Assembly: GCA_031259505.1 (NCBI GenBank) | Contig: JAIRLL010000344.1 | Location: forward strand, 1-6,891 | Direction of reading: 5' to 3' | DNA length: 6,891 nucleotides | From: Tannerella sp. | GTDB taxonomy: Bacteria > Bacteroidota > Bacteroidia > Bacteroidales > Tannerellaceae | In this document: piece after piece, positions 6,361 through 6,891 of the stretch | Numbering within the stretch: the stretch's first letter is position 1 | Layout of the letters: the number at the start of each line of letters is the position of its first letter | Made by a program: the position numbers and the translations under genes | Notes under the pieces: generated by a model | The model's database searches: none | The model's input: the letters and a program-made list of their open reading frames with translations, nothing else | What the model was told of the DNA's origin: nothing

Positions 6361-6582
6361 TTAATCTAATTGTTTAACTTCAAAATCATTTTTACAGCAA
6401 CAGGCTTTCTGATAATCAAAATCGTAAAGCCGCATATATGCTTCCTTGATCTCTTTCGCTCCATTGTAAAACAGGTCGGAAGTATGCTGTACTGTAGTTA
6501 CGGTTATTGACATTTCAGGTGTCAATACCGTTCCGTTTGTCCTCTTTACGCGCTTGGGCGTTATTTTAAATACTCTTGCCAT
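6361..6582 (-). CDS. small conserved-looking protein, possibly DUF6140-like
   Basis: 73 residues: MARVFKITPKRVKR at the start, then LTPEMSITVTT, and a Tyr/Cys-rich end (AYMRLYDFDYQKACCCKND). It is soluble, without signal peptide or membrane segment. The layout (basic beta-rich start, acidic helix at about 43-56, Cys triplet at 61-63) resembles small Bacteroidales proteins I remember as DUF6140, but I cannot verify that name. The ATG lies one base after a TGA (TGATATG), so it is probably translated by coupling from the small frame upstream, and it stands 8 nt before the EVE-like gene. Function unknown. Confidence 0.7.
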   Translation of the reverse strand: MARVFKITPKRVKRTNGTVLTPEMSITVTTVQHTSDLFYNGAKEIKEAYMRLYDFDYQKACCCKNDFEVKQLD

Positions 6583-6583
6583 A

Positions 6584-6694
6584 TCATTTCAGTTTAAAAA
6601 AGTTTCTCTTACTCGTCAGGCTTTTCAGACTCGCCCCGTTTTTGAAATGGTCTCCGGTCTCCATTACGCTGTTTAAATTTCCGTGCTGTTGCAT
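6584..6694 (-). CDS. possible 36-residue leader or small protein
   Basis: Starting at the ATG at 6694, the frame encodes MQQHGNLNSVMETGD followed by HFKNGASLKSLTSKRNFFKLK, a basic, soluble peptide. Its TGA ends one base before the start of the 73-residue gene, the same tight spacing as other real junctions here, which argues that it is translated. The residue mix (G-D-H-F-K-x-G, then L-x-S-L-T) looks protein-like rather than random. The ATG at 6664 (METGD) is an alternative start. The frame stays open further right to 6805, but that part overlaps another gene in a different frame and reads as non-coding. No Shine-Dalgarno is visible. Confidence 0.5.
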   Translation of the reverse strand: MQQHGNLNSVMETGDHFKNGASLKSLTSKRNFFKLK

Positions 6695-6752
6695 GATTTC
6701 TACATTTAAATTGCTGTTATTAATTATTCGTTTATTTATTCGGTTTGCTGTT
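6695..6752. other. AT-rich gap, probable promoter region of the small-protein/EVE-like run
   Basis: This 58-bp stretch separates the stop of the right-hand gene (6753) from the first small frame. It is mostly A and T (for example taattattcg, tttatttatt). I found no match to the Bacteroides -7 TAnnTTTG element and no clear hairpin, so promoter function is inferred only from position and composition. Confidence 0.3.
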
Positions 6753-6891
6753 CTATCCTGTGTATGAAGCGTCCGCATACCCGCTGCTGTGATAGACCAG
6801 GTCATTCAGCCGGTTGATCCACCCGATCAGGAATTTCAGGCTGGCCGGGCGTGCGACGACGATCCTGCCGAGGTACAGGAAGCGTTCGGCC
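6753..6891 (-). CDS. C-terminal end of an unrecognised protein, 5' part outside window
   Basis: Reading leftward from 6890 the frame is open for 45 codons (AERFLYLGRIVVARPASLK, then FLIGWINRLNDLVYHSSGYADASYTG) and stops with TAG at 6753-6755. The coding strand here is GC-rich, unlike the AT-rich DNA that follows. The tail mixes Leu/Ile-Arg helix-like segments with a Ser/Gly/Tyr end. I do not recognise the family, and the true reading frame rests on its long openness to the edge and codon-like composition. Confidence 0.5.
   Translation of the reverse strand, partial: AERFLYLGRIVVARPASLKFLIGWINRLNDLVYHSSGYADASYTG

Noticed and set aside
6695..6805. N-terminal extension of the 36-residue frame up to 6805
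   Set aside because: It overlaps the partial right-hand gene in another frame, and its translation before residue 38 is basic low-information sequence across the AT-rich gap.

Overview
The window looks like chromosomal DNA from a member of the Bacteroidales (Bacteroides/Parabacteroides/Alistipes-type). The evidence is a GLUG-type beta-helix surface lipoprotein, an outer-membrane protein with a Bacteroidetes-style Ig-like domain, a sigma-70-like factor paired with a zinc-finger anti-sigma protein, and almost no Shine-Dalgarno sequences in front of the genes. No genus can be fixed from sequence reading alone. All genes I can support lie on the minus strand, so transcription runs from the right end to the left end of the window.

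Right end (6891 down to about 4423), AT-rich apart from the extreme edge. The C-terminal tail of an unrecognised GC-rich gene ends at 6753. A short AT-rich gap follows, then a compact run: a possible 36-residue peptide (6584-6694), a 73-residue small protein (6361-6582), a 404-residue membrane protein with a C-terminal PUA/EVE-like domain (5138-6352), a zinc-ribbon membrane protein (4815-5138), and a secreted protein made of 36-residue tryptophan repeats (4423-4800). Junctions are 14 nt or less and several are coupled (T between stop and start; TGATG overlap). The run reads as one transcription unit and may be a transferred cassette.

Middle (4408 down to 2479), GC-rich. A long sigma-70-like protein has about 160 extra N-terminal residues. 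It is followed 1 nt later by a membrane-anchored zinc-finger anti-sigma candidate with an Ig-like outer domain. This is the regulatory core of the window.

Intergenic 2194-2478 has no convincing gene. It holds a 109-bp element with perfect 17-bp inverted ends, a separate 20-bp palindrome and a four-copy 12-bp tandem repeat. It resembles REP/MITE-like repeat DNA and could also terminate or attenuate transcription.

Left end (2193 down to 1). A predicted beta-barrel protein with an N-terminal Ig-like domain is followed 12 nt later by a lipoprotein with an FN3-like domain and a repetitive right-handed beta-helix, which runs off the window edge. These two are probably exported together to the cell surface. 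Working model (inference): the sigma/anti-sigma pair senses envelope state and controls the barrel/lipoprotein pair. The AT-rich block upstream is an accessory module whose membrane EVE-like protein could have a nucleic-acid-sensing or defence role.
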